28,429 nucleotides of DNA from Oscillospiraceae bacterium (GCA_017516785.1 JAFXAV010000029.1:1-28429); one strand, 5' to 3'. Positions 14,702 to 24,494 are shown, counted from the first letter of the stretch. Notes: generated from the sequence alone by a model not told the origin. Program-made: numbers and translations.

Positions 14702-17047
14702 ATGAGCATGAAAAAGGCGAAAAAAACCAGAAAAGAGGTTACACGAGTCCGCTTTGACAGCGGCCAGCACAGAAGAGTTCTGCTGACTGCGGCGGTGCTG
14801 GGCATTCTGGCCTTTGTGCCCATCGGTTTTCAGCTTTATAATCTGATGGTGCGGCAGTATGACTACTATGCTGCCAAAGCGCTTCGGAATCAGACCCGCA
14901 CCACGGTGGTGACCGCCAACCGGGGAGATATTTTCGACCGGAACATGAATGTCCTGGCAACTTCGGTCGGTGTTGAAAATGTGTACCTGGATCCCCATGA
15001 GCTGAAACAGGCAAAGGAGGATCTGGAGGACATTTCAAAAACCCTCGGCGAAATTCTGGACAAGGATCCCAAGTGGATTCTGGAACAGGCGGGGGATTTC
15101 AAACAGCGCTACAAGCAGATCGGTAGCCGGATCGAGGAAGAGACGGCGGCGCTGATCCGCACCTACATCAATGAAAAGGACATTTCGGGTATCCATTTGG
15201 AGCCAAACTCCCGGCGCAGCTACCCCTACGGGTCGCTGGCGGCCCAGGTTGTCGGCTTTACCAATGCATCCAATGAAGGCTCCGAAGGCGTGGAGGCGGC
15301 CTATAACAGCTACCTTCAGGGCAGCGCCGGCAAAGTCATCACATCCAAGGGCAATAACGAGATGGATATGCCGTTTTCCTATGAAAAATATATCTCCTCC
15401 CGCCGGGGCGACAGCGTGATTCTGACTCTGGATGCAACAGTGCAGCAGTGCCTGGAAAAACGGATGGAGGAGGCTATCGCCAAATTCAAGGTGCTGAACG
15501 GTGCTTTCGGACTGGTGATGAACGCCAAGACAGGAGAAATCCTGGCAATGGCGACCTTGGGAAGCTATGACCCCAACAGCTATCTGGATATTGCCGACGA
15601 AAAAACGGCAGCCCAGCTGGAGGAAATGAAGCTTTCCTATCTTCTGAATCCAGAGGGCAGCGAAGCCTATCAAAAGGGCAAAACCGCCTGGCAGGAGGCA
15701 CTGAGAGCGGCGCAGCTGAAGCAGTGGCGAAATCGGGTTCTGTCCGACGGCTATGAGCCGGGTTCCACCTTTAAGGTGCTGACCATGGCGGCGGCATTAG
15801 ACTGCGGGGCCATCACTTTGGAGAATACCTTTCACTGCTCCGGGGCGGAGCAGATTCCCGGAAGAGCCCAGCTGCTTCACTGCTGGCGAAGCAAAGGACA
15901 TGGCTCGGAAACCACCGCACAGGCCCTGCAGAATTCCTGCAACCTGGCTTTTGCCCACATTGCCCTGAAATTGGGGGGAGAGCGGTTTTATGAGTATATC
16001 GAAAAATTCGGTGTCCTCGAAAAGACTGGCATCGACCTGGCAGGGGAGAGCAAGGGCATTTTCTTTGACAAATCCCTGGTCACCGATACGGACAGGTGGG
16101 GTACAGCATCCCTGACCTCCGGTTCTTTCGGACAGACCTTTAAAATCACGCCGCTGCAGCTGGTGCGGGCCATCGCATCGGTGGTCAACGGCGGGTATCT
16201 TCTGGAACCTTACATCGTCTCCGAAATCATCGATGCCGACGGCAATACGGTGCTGAAACAGGAACCGACGGTGGTACGCCAGACCATCAGCAAGGAAACC
16301 TCCGACACCATGCGGACACTCATTGAGTTGGTGGTGACGGAAGGCACCGCGAAAAATGCCCAGGTGGCGGGGTTCTCCATCGGCGGGAAAACCGGCACCA
16401 GTGAGAAAATCGACGTCTTTGACGAGAATGGACAGCGGGTTCTGGATAAAATTGTATCCTTTGTGGGGATTGCGCCCATGGACAATCCGGAGTATATTGT
16501 ACTGGTGGCCCTGGATACACCCAGTCGGGAGACGGGCCTGTACATCTCCGGCGGTGTCATGGCAGCACCCACGGTGGGAGCTGTGATGGCGGACATCCTG
16601 CCCTATCTGGGTGTGGCGCGGAATTACACACCGGAAGACATTGCAGGGCAGACGGTGGTGATGGAAGATTTCACCGACATGACTGCTAAAGATGCTGAGA
16701 AGCTTCTGAAAGAGCAGAATCTGACCGCAGTATTTTCGGGAACCGGAGAAACAATCACCGGACAGATCCCCGCAGCGGGGCAGGTAATACCCGGCGGGAG
16801 CCAGGTGATTCTTTATTTGGGAGAAGAACCTGAAAAGAAAGAAGTGGAGGTTCCCAACTTTACCGGCATGAACCGCCAGGAGGCAGCCGATGCGGCGGGA
16901 CTTCTGGGACTCTACATTCTGGTCAACGGAAACGATGAGATTGCTGCCAATGTGGTGGTCACCGCACAAAATACACCTGCCGGAACGGTGGTTTCTGCGG
17001 GAACAACCATTGAGCTTGAATTTACCGACACCGGGGCGCGGGATTAG
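14702..17047 (+). CDS. Class B penicillin-binding protein with two PASTA domains (FtsI/SpoVD type)
   Basis: This 781-residue transpeptidase has one membrane anchor (about 26-48) and an N-terminal dimerisation region with NRGDIFDRN (73-81). The transpeptidase domain carries the active-site motifs SxxK (Ser355-Lys358 in PGSTFK), SxN (SCN from Ser412) and KTG (from Lys563). Two PASTA domains follow (about 649-712 and 714-775). It crosslinks septal or spore peptidoglycan together with FtsW. FtsI/PBP2B and SpoVD share this layout and only one such gene is here, so the two roles cannot be separated. ATG 14702 has AGGAAAGG upstream. The ATG at 14708 is also possible, and the 14642 start lies in a hairpin and adds non-family sequence. 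Confidence 0.94.
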   Translation: MSMKKAKKTRKEVTRVRFDSGQHRRVLLTAAVLGILAFVPIGFQLYNLMVRQYDYYAAKALRNQTRTTVVTANRGDIFDRNMNVLATSVGVENVYLDPHELKQAKEDLEDISKTLGEILDKDPKWILEQAGDFKQRYKQIGSRIEEETAALIRTYINEKDISGIHLEPNSRRSYPYGSLAAQVVGFTNASNEGSEGVEAAYNSYLQGSAGKVITSKGNNEMDMPFSYEKYISSRRGDSVILTLDATVQQCLEKRMEEAIAKFKVLNGAFGLVMNAKTGEILAMATLGSYDPNSYLDIADEKTAAQLEEMKLSYLLNPEGSEAYQKGKTAWQEALRAAQLKQWRNRVLSDGYEPGSTFKVLTMAAALDCGAITLENTFHCSGAEQIPGRAQLLHCWRSKGHGSETTAQALQNSCNLAFAHIALKLGGERFYEYIEKFGVLEKTGIDLAGESKGIFFDKSLVTDTDRWGTASLTSGSFGQTFKITPLQLVRAIASVVNGGYLLEPYIVSEIIDADGNTVLKQEPTVVRQTISKETSDTMRTLIELVVTEGTAKNAQVAGFSIGGKTGTSEKIDVFDENGQRVLDKIVSFVGIAPMDNPEYIVLVALDTPSRETGLYISGGVMAAPTVGAVMADILPYLGVARNYTPEDIAGQTVVMEDFTDMTAKDAEKLLKEQNLTAVFSGTGETITGQIPAAGQVIPGGSQVILYLGEEPEKKEVEVPNFTGMNRQEAADAAGLLGLYILVNGNDEIAANVVVTAQNTPAGTVVSAGTTIELEFTDTGARD

Positions 17048-17070
17048 CGCCTGGGAAGGAGTTTTTACAT

Positions 17071-18522
17071 ATGAAACTGAAAGACTTACTGAAAGATATC
17101 AAAGTGATTGAGATCTGTGCAGATCTGGAAATGGAGATCCCTGCCATTATCTATGACTCCCGCAAGGTTACCGAGGGCAGCCTCTTTGTTGCCATTTCCG
17201 GCTTCGCTTCCGACGGCAACCGCTTCATCCCCATGGCGATGGAAAAGGGTGCAGCCGTTGTGGTTACTGCCAAGAAGCCTAACCTGGATGTGCCTTATGT
17301 GCTGGTGGAGAATGACCGTCTGGCCCTTGCCATGCTGGGCACCAATTTCTACGGCCATCCTGCTGCTTCCATGACCATGATCGGCGTTACCGGTACCAAT
17401 GGCAAGACCTCCTCCACACTGCTTCTGAAGCAGGTGCTGGAAAAGACCCTGGGTGCCAAGGTTGGCCTCATCGGCACCATGGAAAACTTGGTGGGCGATG
17501 AAGTGATCCCCACCGAGAGAACCACTCCCGAAAGCCTGGAACTGCAGGCTCTTTTTGCCCGGATGCGGGATGCCGGCTGCACCCATGTGGTGATGGAGGT
17601 TTCCTCCCACGCCCTGGTGCTGGACCGGGTGGGCGGCGTTCATTTCAACGTGGCTGCCTTTACTAATCTGACGGAAGACCATCTGGATTTCCACAAGACC
17701 ATGGACGAATACTGTGCCGCCAAGGCTATGCTTTTTGAGCGCTGTGACAAGGCTGTCATCAATACCGATGATTTCTACTCCATCTACATGGTGGAAAAGG
17801 CCCCCCACGACACTGTTACCGTGTCCCTCACCGGCAACGGCGATCTGAACGGTGTGTATCCTGAATACCACGCCGAGGGTGTGTCCTTCGAAGTGGTGGG
17901 CGGTCTCGACGACCGCTGGGAAGTGAATATTCCCATCCCCGGCAAATTTACTGTTTACAATGCCATGACCGTTCTGGGCATTGCCAAGCAGCTGGGCATC
18001 TCTCTGGAGGATGCATCCAAGGCACTGGCCACTGTTCAGGGTGTCAAGGGCCGCATCGAGGTGGTTCCCACCCCCGGCAAGGATTATTCCGTGCTGATTG
18101 ACTATGCCCACACCCCCGACGGCCTGGACAATGTGCTTCGCTCTGTCCGGGATTTCTGCAAGGGAAGACTGATTTCTGTGTTCGGCTGCGGCGGCGACCG
18201 GGACCCCATCAAGCGGCCTATCATGGGTGAAATCGGTGTCAGACTTTCTGATATCGCCATCATCACCTCCGACAACCCCCGTACCGAAGAACCTCAGGCC
18301 ATCATCGATGATATCCTGAAGGGTGTGGATCCTTCTAAAGGTGAATACATTTCCATCTGCGACCGAAGAACTGCCATTCGATATGCTATGGACATTGCGG
18401 AAAAAGATGATATAATTGTATTGGCAGGAAAGGGCCATGAGACTTACCAGGAGATCAACGGCAAGAAGTATCACCTGGACGAACGGGAAGAAGTGGCTGC
18501 CCATCTGCAGGAATTGAGGTAA
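17071..18522 (+). CDS. murE: UDP-MurNAc-L-Ala-D-Glu:meso-diaminopimelate ligase
   Basis: This 483-residue Mur ligase has the ATP-binding loop GTNGKT (108-113, Lys112). The DNPR motif (401-404) is the mark of enzymes that add meso-diaminopimelate rather than lysine. It makes the tripeptide stage of the peptidoglycan precursor in the cytoplasm, so the wall should be of the DAP type. A GGAAGGAG ribosome site precedes the start. murF begins six bases after its stop, with its ribosome site in the murE end. Confidence 0.97.
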   Translation: MKLKDLLKDIKVIEICADLEMEIPAIIYDSRKVTEGSLFVAISGFASDGNRFIPMAMEKGAAVVVTAKKPNLDVPYVLVENDRLALAMLGTNFYGHPAASMTMIGVTGTNGKTSSTLLLKQVLEKTLGAKVGLIGTMENLVGDEVIPTERTTPESLELQALFARMRDAGCTHVVMEVSSHALVLDRVGGVHFNVAAFTNLTEDHLDFHKTMDEYCAAKAMLFERCDKAVINTDDFYSIYMVEKAPHDTVTVSLTGNGDLNGVYPEYHAEGVSFEVVGGLDDRWEVNIPIPGKFTVYNAMTVLGIAKQLGISLEDASKALATVQGVKGRIEVVPTPGKDYSVLIDYAHTPDGLDNVLRSVRDFCKGRLISVFGCGGDRDPIKRPIMGEIGVRLSDIAIITSDNPRTEEPQAIIDDILKGVDPSKGEYISICDRRTAIRYAMDIAEKDDIIVLAGKGHETYQEINGKKYHLDEREEVAAHLQELR

Positions 18523-18528
18523 ATACTT

Positions 18529-19887
18529 ATGGGAAAACTGACTCTGAAACAGGCCGCATCTTGGTGCGGCGGTCAGGTAGATCCGAAATATGAAGACGTC
18601 GAATTCTTCGGAGCAAACAATGATACCCGGTTGATTCAGCCCGGTCAGCTGTTCATCGTCCTTCAGGGCGCCCGGGATGGCCATGACTTTATTCCCATGG
18701 CCATGGAAAAAGGCGCTGCCGCAGCTCTGTGCAGCCGGAAGGTAGGTGACTATCCCGCTATCTACGTGGAAGACCCCCGGAAGGCTCTGGGCGACATCGC
18801 CCGGGAAGAGCGCAAGCGCATCGGCTGCAAGGCTGTGGGTATCACCGGTTCCGTGGGTAAAAGTACCACCAAGGAAATGGTGGCAACGGTTCTGGAAACC
18901 ACCTTCCGCATCCACAAGACCCCTGTCAATCACAACAATGACATCGGCATGCCCATGGCGATTCTCGCCATGCCGGAAGATACCGAAGTTGCCGTTCTGG
19001 AAATGGGCATGAACCACTTCCGGGAGATGGCATACCTTTCCAGTGTTGCAACGCCTGATATCGCGGTCATCGTCAACATCGGATCCATGCACATTGAGCA
19101 TCTGGGTTCCATGGAAGGCATCCGCCAGGCAAAGCTGGAGATTGTCGAAGGCATGAAAGAAAACGGCCGCCTGATTCTCAACGGCGACGATGTCATGCTG
19201 AAGACCCTTCCCGAAGCTCCCGAGCAGGCCATTACATATTTCGGCAGCAGCGATGACTGCGCCGTCCGGGTGGAAGATGTCCGGGAAGAGGATGGCATGC
19301 TGCGTTTCGTGGTTTCCTCTGCTCAGCAGAGATTCCCCATTGAAATGGCGCTGGAAGGCACCCATTTCGTGCCCGATGCCCTGGCAGCCATCAGCGTCGG
19401 CCTGATGCTGGGGGTTACCCCTGTGCGGATTCAGGAGCAGTTGGCATCCTTCCGGAATATGGCAGGCCGCCAGGAAATCTTCAAGTCCGGCGACTACACC
19501 ATCATCAAGGACTGCTACAACGCAGGTCCCGAGTCCATGGCAGCTGCCCTGCGGGTGCTGGGCAAGAAGGAAGGCCGCCGCATTGCGGTGCTGGGCGATA
19601 TGCTGGAACTGGGCGACTGCGCCTGGGCAGAGCATTACCGCATCGGCCGTATTGCTGCTGAAAATGCCGAACTGGTCTATGCCTATGGCCCCAACGCCAT
19701 GCGTGTGGTGGGCGGCGCCATCACCGGCGGCATGGCCGAGAGCAAGGCCCGTGCTTTTGACGACCGGGCAGAGATGGCCCGGACACTCAAGTGCGTGGCC
19801 AAACCCGGCGATGTGCTGCTTTTCAAGGGCAGCCATGGTATGCACATGGAAATCGTATTGGAAAATTTCCTCAAAGAAGACAAATAA
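18529..19887 (+). CDS. murF: UDP-MurNAc-tripeptide:D-Ala-D-Ala ligase
   Basis: This 452-residue Mur ligase has the ATP loop GITGSVGKSTTKE (Lys111), the HNNDIGMP substrate region and the LEMGMNHF motif. The usual DxYNANP motif near the C-terminal domain reads DCYNAGP (328-334), a mild variant. It attaches D-Ala-D-Ala to complete the UDP-MurNAc-pentapeptide, which MraY, encoded next, transfers to the lipid carrier. Length and start (GAGG ribosome site) fit the family. Confidence 0.97.
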   Translation: MGKLTLKQAASWCGGQVDPKYEDVEFFGANNDTRLIQPGQLFIVLQGARDGHDFIPMAMEKGAAAALCSRKVGDYPAIYVEDPRKALGDIAREERKRIGCKAVGITGSVGKSTTKEMVATVLETTFRIHKTPVNHNNDIGMPMAILAMPEDTEVAVLEMGMNHFREMAYLSSVATPDIAVIVNIGSMHIEHLGSMEGIRQAKLEIVEGMKENGRLILNGDDVMLKTLPEAPEQAITYFGSSDDCAVRVEDVREEDGMLRFVVSSAQQRFPIEMALEGTHFVPDALAAISVGLMLGVTPVRIQEQLASFRNMAGRQEIFKSGDYTIIKDCYNAGPESMAAALRVLGKKEGRRIAVLGDMLELGDCAWAEHYRIGRIAAENAELVYAYGPNAMRVVGGAITGGMAESKARAFDDRAEMARTLKCVAKPGDVLLFKGSHGMHMEIVLENFLKEDK

Positions 19888-19905
19888 ATCACGGAGGATA
19901 CACAT

Positions 19906-20883
19906 ATGACTAGAATTCTGATTACCGCAGCGGTTGCTTGCGCCCTGTCCGGCATTCTGGGATATTTTCTGATTCCCGTACTGCGGGCCCTGAAGGCCGG
20001 TCAGTCCATCCGGGAAATCGGCCCCACCTGGCACAACAAGAAGGCCGGCACCCCCATGATGGGTGGTTTGATGTTCGTGGCTGCAACCATCATCACCCTG
20101 CTGTGCAACATTCCCTTTGTCACCGATTATTCCGTCTACCTGGTTCTGGCGCTGTCTCTGTGCTTCGGTGCCGTTGGCTTCGTGGACGACTACTGCAAGC
20201 TGAAGAAGAAGCAGAATGAAGGCCTGACTTCCAGCCAGAAGTTCCTGCTGCAGCTGGCAGTCTCCGCTCTGTTCCTTTACGTCATGTATAAGAACGGCTC
20301 CATGACCACCACCCTGTACATCCCCTTCTTTGGCGTTGGCTTTAAGCTGCACCCTATTGTCTATATTTTCTTCGCCATGTTCGTCATGGTTGGCTGTGAC
20401 AACGCAGTGAATCTGACCGACGGCGTGGACGGTCTCTGCGGTTCCGTCACCGTGCCCGTCATGGTGTTCTTTACCGCAGCCTGCATTCTGCTGGGCAAGT
20501 ACGACCTGGCTCTGCTGCCCGCATCCCTGGCAGGCGGCCTGATTGCATACCTCTTCTACAACTGGCATCCTGCAAAGGTTTTCATGGGCGACACCGGCTC
20601 CCTGTTCCTGGGTGGCGCTGTCTGCGCTCTGGCTTTTGCTCTGGATATGCCCCTGATTCTGATTCTGGTTGGCTTCATCTACATCATCGAGACTCTGTCC
20701 GTCATTCTGCAGGTCGGCTATTTCAAGCTGACCCACGGCAAGCGTCTTTTCAAGATGTCTCCCATCCACCATCACTTTGAAATGTGCGGCTGGAAGGAAG
20801 TGAAGATCGTTCTGACCTTCACTGCTGTCTCCGCCGTTATGTGCCTGCTGGCCTGGATCGGCCTGGGTAATATGCCCCTGTAA
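19906..20883 (+). CDS. mraY: Phospho-N-acetylmuramoyl-pentapeptide transferase
   Basis: This 325-residue integral membrane enzyme has about ten hydrophobic segments. Family motifs are the GFVDDYCK aspartate pair, NLTDGVDGLCG, FMGDTGSLFLG and SPIHHHFEMCGW. It makes lipid I on the inner face of the membrane from UDP-MurNAc-pentapeptide and undecaprenyl phosphate. An AGGAGG-like site (ACGGAGGATAC) precedes the ATG. murD, which usually follows mraY in this cluster, is absent. Confidence 0.98.
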   Translation: MTRILITAAVACALSGILGYFLIPVLRALKAGQSIREIGPTWHNKKAGTPMMGGLMFVAATIITLLCNIPFVTDYSVYLVLALSLCFGAVGFVDDYCKLKKKQNEGLTSSQKFLLQLAVSALFLYVMYKNGSMTTTLYIPFFGVGFKLHPIVYIFFAMFVMVGCDNAVNLTDGVDGLCGSVTVPVMVFFTAACILLGKYDLALLPASLAGGLIAYLFYNWHPAKVFMGDTGSLFLGGAVCALAFALDMPLILILVGFIYIIETLSVILQVGYFKLTHGKRLFKMSPIHHHFEMCGWKEVKIVLTFTAVSAVMCLLAWIGLGNMPL

Positions 20884-20899
20884 AGGAAAGGAGACCTTT

Positions 20900-22060
20900 A
20901 TGGCAGTGCAGAAATTTCTGCATGCCAATGAGGACCGCCGGAATTCCGGCGAAACAGTGGACATCCCTTTTCTGGTTCTGGTGCTGCTTCTGCTGGCGGT
21001 AGGGCTATCCATGCTCTACTCCGCAAGCTACGCCCAGAGCGAATATGACACAGGCTACGTTTCCTCCACCCGTTACCTTCAAAAGCAGGCGGTCTGCGCC
21101 GTTATCGGACTGATTGCCATGTGGGCCTTCAGCCGCATCCCGGCAGCTTTCTGGTACCGAATTGCCTGGCCTCTCTATGGGGTGAGCATCGTGCTGCTGC
21201 TGAGTGTTCTGGTAATTGGGGAGGAGGTCAACGGAGCGAAGCGCTGGATCAATCTGGCGGGAATCCAGTTCCAGCCTTCGGAAGTGGCCAAATTTACCAT
21301 GATCGTGCTGTTCGCCCGGCTCACCCGGGGATTCGGCACGGAAGCGAAGAAATTTCGCTATGGAGTTCTCGGCTTCGGCAGCGCCCTGATGGGGATTCTG
21401 GTTCCCCTGGCGTTGGAAAAGCATCTTTCCGCCATCATGCTCATGGGCATGGTGGCGGTGGTGATGATGTTCGTGGCAGGCACCAGTCCCAAGTGGCTCC
21501 TGGCAGGAGCCGGGGTGGCGGTACTGTTCGTCATCGTCTATATCAGTTTTATGGGTTATGCCGGTGACCGGGTCACCGCATGGCTCCATCCGGAGGCGGA
21601 TCCGGGGGACACCGGGTACCAGATCCTCCAGTCTCTCTATGCCATCGGCTCAGGCGGTGTGTTCGGCCTTGGTCTTGGCAAATCCAAACAGAAATATCTC
21701 TATTTGCCCTTTCAGTACAACGACTATATTTTCGCGGTCATCTGTGAGGAACTGGGTCTTGTGGGAGCGCTGCTGATCATCGCTCTCTTTGCCATGACCA
21801 TCCTCAGAGGCTACTGGATTGCCCTGCGGGCATCGGACCGCTTCTCTACAGTGTTGGCAGCGGGACTTGTGACATTGATCGCAGTCCAGACGGTGCTGAA
21901 TCTGGGCGTGGTGACCAATCTGCTCCCATCCACCGGAATATCGCTGCCCTTTTTCTCCTATGGAGGAACGGCCCTGGCGGTGAATCTGGGGGAGATGGGC
22001 ATTGTCCTGAGCATTTCCCGGCAGCGGGATCAGATAAAGAAACAGGAGGTTATCCTATGA
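20900..22060 (+). CDS. ftsW: FtsW/RodA/SpoVE-family peptidoglycan glycosyltransferase
   Basis: This 386-residue SEDS protein has about ten membrane segments. Motifs include GAKRWINLAGIQFQPSE, the ADPGDTGYQILQSLYAIGSG loop with the conserved Asp region, and the STGISLPFFSYGGTA signature. It polymerises glycan from lipid II with its class B PBP partner, encoded upstream. The dcw location favours FtsW or SpoVE over RodA. Its start has AAAGGAGA upstream, and its end overlaps the murG start (ATGA). Confidence 0.95.
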   Translation: MAVQKFLHANEDRRNSGETVDIPFLVLVLLLLAVGLSMLYSASYAQSEYDTGYVSSTRYLQKQAVCAVIGLIAMWAFSRIPAAFWYRIAWPLYGVSIVLLLSVLVIGEEVNGAKRWINLAGIQFQPSEVAKFTMIVLFARLTRGFGTEAKKFRYGVLGFGSALMGILVPLALEKHLSAIMLMGMVAVVMMFVAGTSPKWLLAGAGVAVLFVIVYISFMGYAGDRVTAWLHPEADPGDTGYQILQSLYAIGSGGVFGLGLGKSKQKYLYLPFQYNDYIFAVICEELGLVGALLIIALFAMTILRGYWIALRASDRFSTVLAAGLVTLIAVQTVLNLGVVTNLLPSTGISLPFFSYGGTALAVNLGEMGIVLSISRQRDQIKKQEVIL

Positions 22061-23181
22061 ATGTGATTTTTACCTGCGGCGGTACCGGCGGCCATATCAA
22101 CCCCGCTATCGCTGTGGCCAATATAGTAAAGGAACGGCACCCCGACTGCAACATCCTCTTCATCGGCGCAAAGGGCCATATGGAGGAAAAACTGGTGCCT
22201 CAGGCTGGCTTCGAACTGGTGACGCTGCCCGGTTCCGGCTTAAGCCGTAAGCTCAATCTTGCAGGTATTAAGAAAAATATCAATGCGGTGAAGTGCGTTC
22301 TCAGCGCCGTGGGCCGCTGCAAGAAGATTATCAGGGAATTCAAGGCCGATGTGATCATCGGTACCGGCGGCTATGCCAGCTTCCCCGCGCTGTTGGCTGG
22401 TTCGCAGCTGAAGGTCCCCACTGTGGTTCATGAAGCCAATGCTGTCCCCGGCCTCACCACCAAGATGGCTGCTGGCATTGCTGACCGGGTGTTGGTCTGC
22501 TTCGAAGAGAGTGTCCAGCACTATAAGGACCCCGAAAAGGTCGAGGTTGTGGGTATGCCCGTCCGAAAGGAATTCCTTTTCATCACCAAAGAAGAGGCCA
22601 GAAAGGAACTGAATCTGGGCGAGAAGCCTGTGGTTGTATCTGCCTTTGGCAGCCAGGGTGCCAAGGTCATGAACGAGACCATGGCAGACATGATGCCCCT
22701 GGAGCAGGCTGACAATTTCCCCTTCCACCACATCCATGCCACCGGCAGCTTCGGTAAGGAATGGATGCCCCAGCGTGTAAAGGACAACGGCGTGGACTTC
22801 GAAAATTGTGCCGACCTGGATATCCGGGAATATATCTACAACATGCCCACCGTCATGGCAGCGGCAGATGTGATTATCGGCAGAGCCGGCTCTGCCACCT
22901 GCAATGAAATTGCAGCTTCCGGCACCCCTTGCATTCTGATTCCCTCTCCCAACGTGACCAACAATCACCAGGAGAAGAACGCCCGCGTTCTGGAATCCGC
23001 CGGCGGTGCTGTTGTGGTTCTGGAAAAGGACTGCACCCCCGAGCAGATGTATCAGGCGGTTAAGAATCTCATCGAAGACGAGCAGCACCGCACCGATATG
23101 AGCCAGGCACTCCGGGGCCTTGTGAAGATGGACAGCGCCCAGCGCATCTGCGATATTCTGGAGGAGCTGGCAAAGGCCTGA
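22057..23181 (+). CDS. murG: UDP-GlcNAc:lipid I N-acetylglucosaminyltransferase
   Basis: This 374-residue GT28 enzyme has the N-terminal GGTGGHINP loop, GTGGYASFPALL, and in the C-terminal half the nucleotide-sugar site GRAGSATCNEIAASGTP. It makes lipid II on the cytoplasmic membrane face. The ATGA overlap with ftsW couples the two. The family's length and motif order are kept. Confidence 0.97.
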   Translation: MNVIFTCGGTGGHINPAIAVANIVKERHPDCNILFIGAKGHMEEKLVPQAGFELVTLPGSGLSRKLNLAGIKKNINAVKCVLSAVGRCKKIIREFKADVIIGTGGYASFPALLAGSQLKVPTVVHEANAVPGLTTKMAAGIADRVLVCFEESVQHYKDPEKVEVVGMPVRKEFLFITKEEARKELNLGEKPVVVSAFGSQGAKVMNETMADMMPLEQADNFPFHHIHATGSFGKEWMPQRVKDNGVDFENCADLDIREYIYNMPTVMAAADVIIGRAGSATCNEIAASGTPCILIPSPNVTNNHQEKNARVLESAGGAVVVLEKDCTPEQMYQAVKNLIEDEQHRTDMSQALRGLVKMDSAQRICDILEELAKA

Positions 23182-23200
23182 TCCCCTTAGGAGGAACGAT

Positions 23201-24409
23201 ATGGATACAAAACAGAAGACCCGGCCTGCTGACGCCCGTCAGAGAAGCCGGACAGCTGCAAAGAAAAAGGCTCCTGCCCGCCGCCGGACTGCGGAAGAAC
23301 CCCAGCGCAGAAGAACTGCGGCACCTGAGGAGACCCGTCAGCGCCGGAGCAGCAGCGGCGGCAAATATGCCCGGACCGGTTCCCAGACTGCCCGCCCCGC
23401 TGCCCATCGGGTCAGCAGTGATGCTCCTGAGATGGTGTTCAAACCCACCCGGGAGAGAAACGGGACTGCCGAAACCGGGAAAAAATCCACCATTCGGGAG
23501 CGCTCTGAGCGCCGGGTGAAGGAACGTCAGGCCCAGAAAAAGCGGATGATGAACCGCCCCGCCGTTGTCTACACCGATCCCAAACCCATCAACATCAATA
23601 AAATGCTGATGCAGGCTGTGGTGGTGCTGGCAGTGGTTCTGGCCATCGTCATGGGCCTATCCGTTTTCTTCAAGGTGGAGCAAGTTGTGGTTTACGGCAA
23701 TAAGGCCTATACCGCCTGGAATGTCCAGGAAGCTGCGGGCATTGAAGGCGGAGAAAATCTGATGACCTTCAACACCACCCGAGCCTGCGGAAAGATCCGG
23801 GCCGAACTTCCCTATGTTAAAACTGCCCGCATTGGAATAAAACTTCCGGATACGGTCAATATTTACATAGAGGAAATCGATGTGGCCTACGCAATCCAGT
23901 CCGACAATGGCACCTGGTGGCTGATGACCTCCGCCGGCAACGTGGTGGAGCAGATTGATGCGGGTACTGCAGGCAGCTACACCAAAATTCTGGGTGTGGA
24001 ACTGGACAGTCCCGATGTGGGGCAGATGGCAAAGCCCGTGGAGATTGTCGCGGAAGTGATTCCTGAAGAAACCTCTGCGGAAGGGGAGACTCTTTCCGAA
24101 CCCTTTGCGCCCGTGATCGTCACCGGTCAGAACCGTCTGGATGCCGCCCTGACCATTCTGTCATCTCTGGAACTCAACGGCATCGTGGGCGAAGCTGCCA
24201 GCATCAATGTAGACAGCCTCAGCAACATCGAGCTGTGGTACGGACAGAAGTTCCAGGTGAAGCTTGGCGACATCAACAACATGGATTACAAGATCAGCTG
24301 CATGAAAACCGCCATCCAGTCCCAGATGAAGGAATACGATATGGGCGTTCTGGATGTCAGTTTTACCACCTGGACCGATCAGGTTGGCTATACGCCTTTC
24401 TCTTCCTGA
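23201..24409 (+). CDS. ftsQ: FtsQ/DivIB-type division protein with long basic cytoplasmic arm
   Basis: This 402-residue protein has a very basic N-terminal arm (1-134, rich in Arg, Lys, Ala), one membrane segment (about 135-157) and a POTRA domain starting KVEQVVVYGNKAY. A beta domain (LPYVKTARIGIKLPDTVNI) and a C-terminal region follow. It scaffolds the divisome together with FtsL. The arm is longer than in many family members. The start has AGGAGG seven bases upstream. No terminator is seen after it. Confidence 0.92.
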   Translation: MDTKQKTRPADARQRSRTAAKKKAPARRRTAEEPQRRRTAAPEETRQRRSSSGGKYARTGSQTARPAAHRVSSDAPEMVFKPTRERNGTAETGKKSTIRERSERRVKERQAQKKRMMNRPAVVYTDPKPININKMLMQAVVVLAVVLAIVMGLSVFFKVEQVVVYGNKAYTAWNVQEAAGIEGGENLMTFNTTRACGKIRAELPYVKTARIGIKLPDTVNIYIEEIDVAYAIQSDNGTWWLMTSAGNVVEQIDAGTAGSYTKILGVELDSPDVGQMAKPVEIVAEVIPEETSAEGETLSEPFAPVIVTGQNRLDAALTILSSLELNGIVGEAASINVDSLSNIELWYGQKFQVKLGDINNMDYKISCMKTAIQSQMKEYDMGVLDVSFTTWTDQVGYTPFSS

Positions 24410-24465
24410 ATGGCCTGATTTTGTAAGAATTTTGTAAATATTTTGATGAATTAAGAGAAATTCTA

Positions 24466-24494
24466 TTGACCAATTGGAAATTTCGGGATAGAAT
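24466..24494 (+). promoter_or_regulatory. Sigma-A promoter of ftsZ
   Basis: TTGACC (24466-24471), a 17-bp spacer and TAGAAT (24489-24494) predict a start near 24501, about 70 bases before the ftsZ ATG. It allows ftsZ to be made independently of the long dcw transcript. Confidence 0.8.

Noticed and set aside
17086..21012. A 1308-codon open frame on the minus strand
   Set aside because: It is in exact codon register with murE, murF and mraY on the plus strand, has no ribosome site or family match, and is rich in His and Gln as expected from reverse-complemented codons. It is explained by avoidance of three rare codons.
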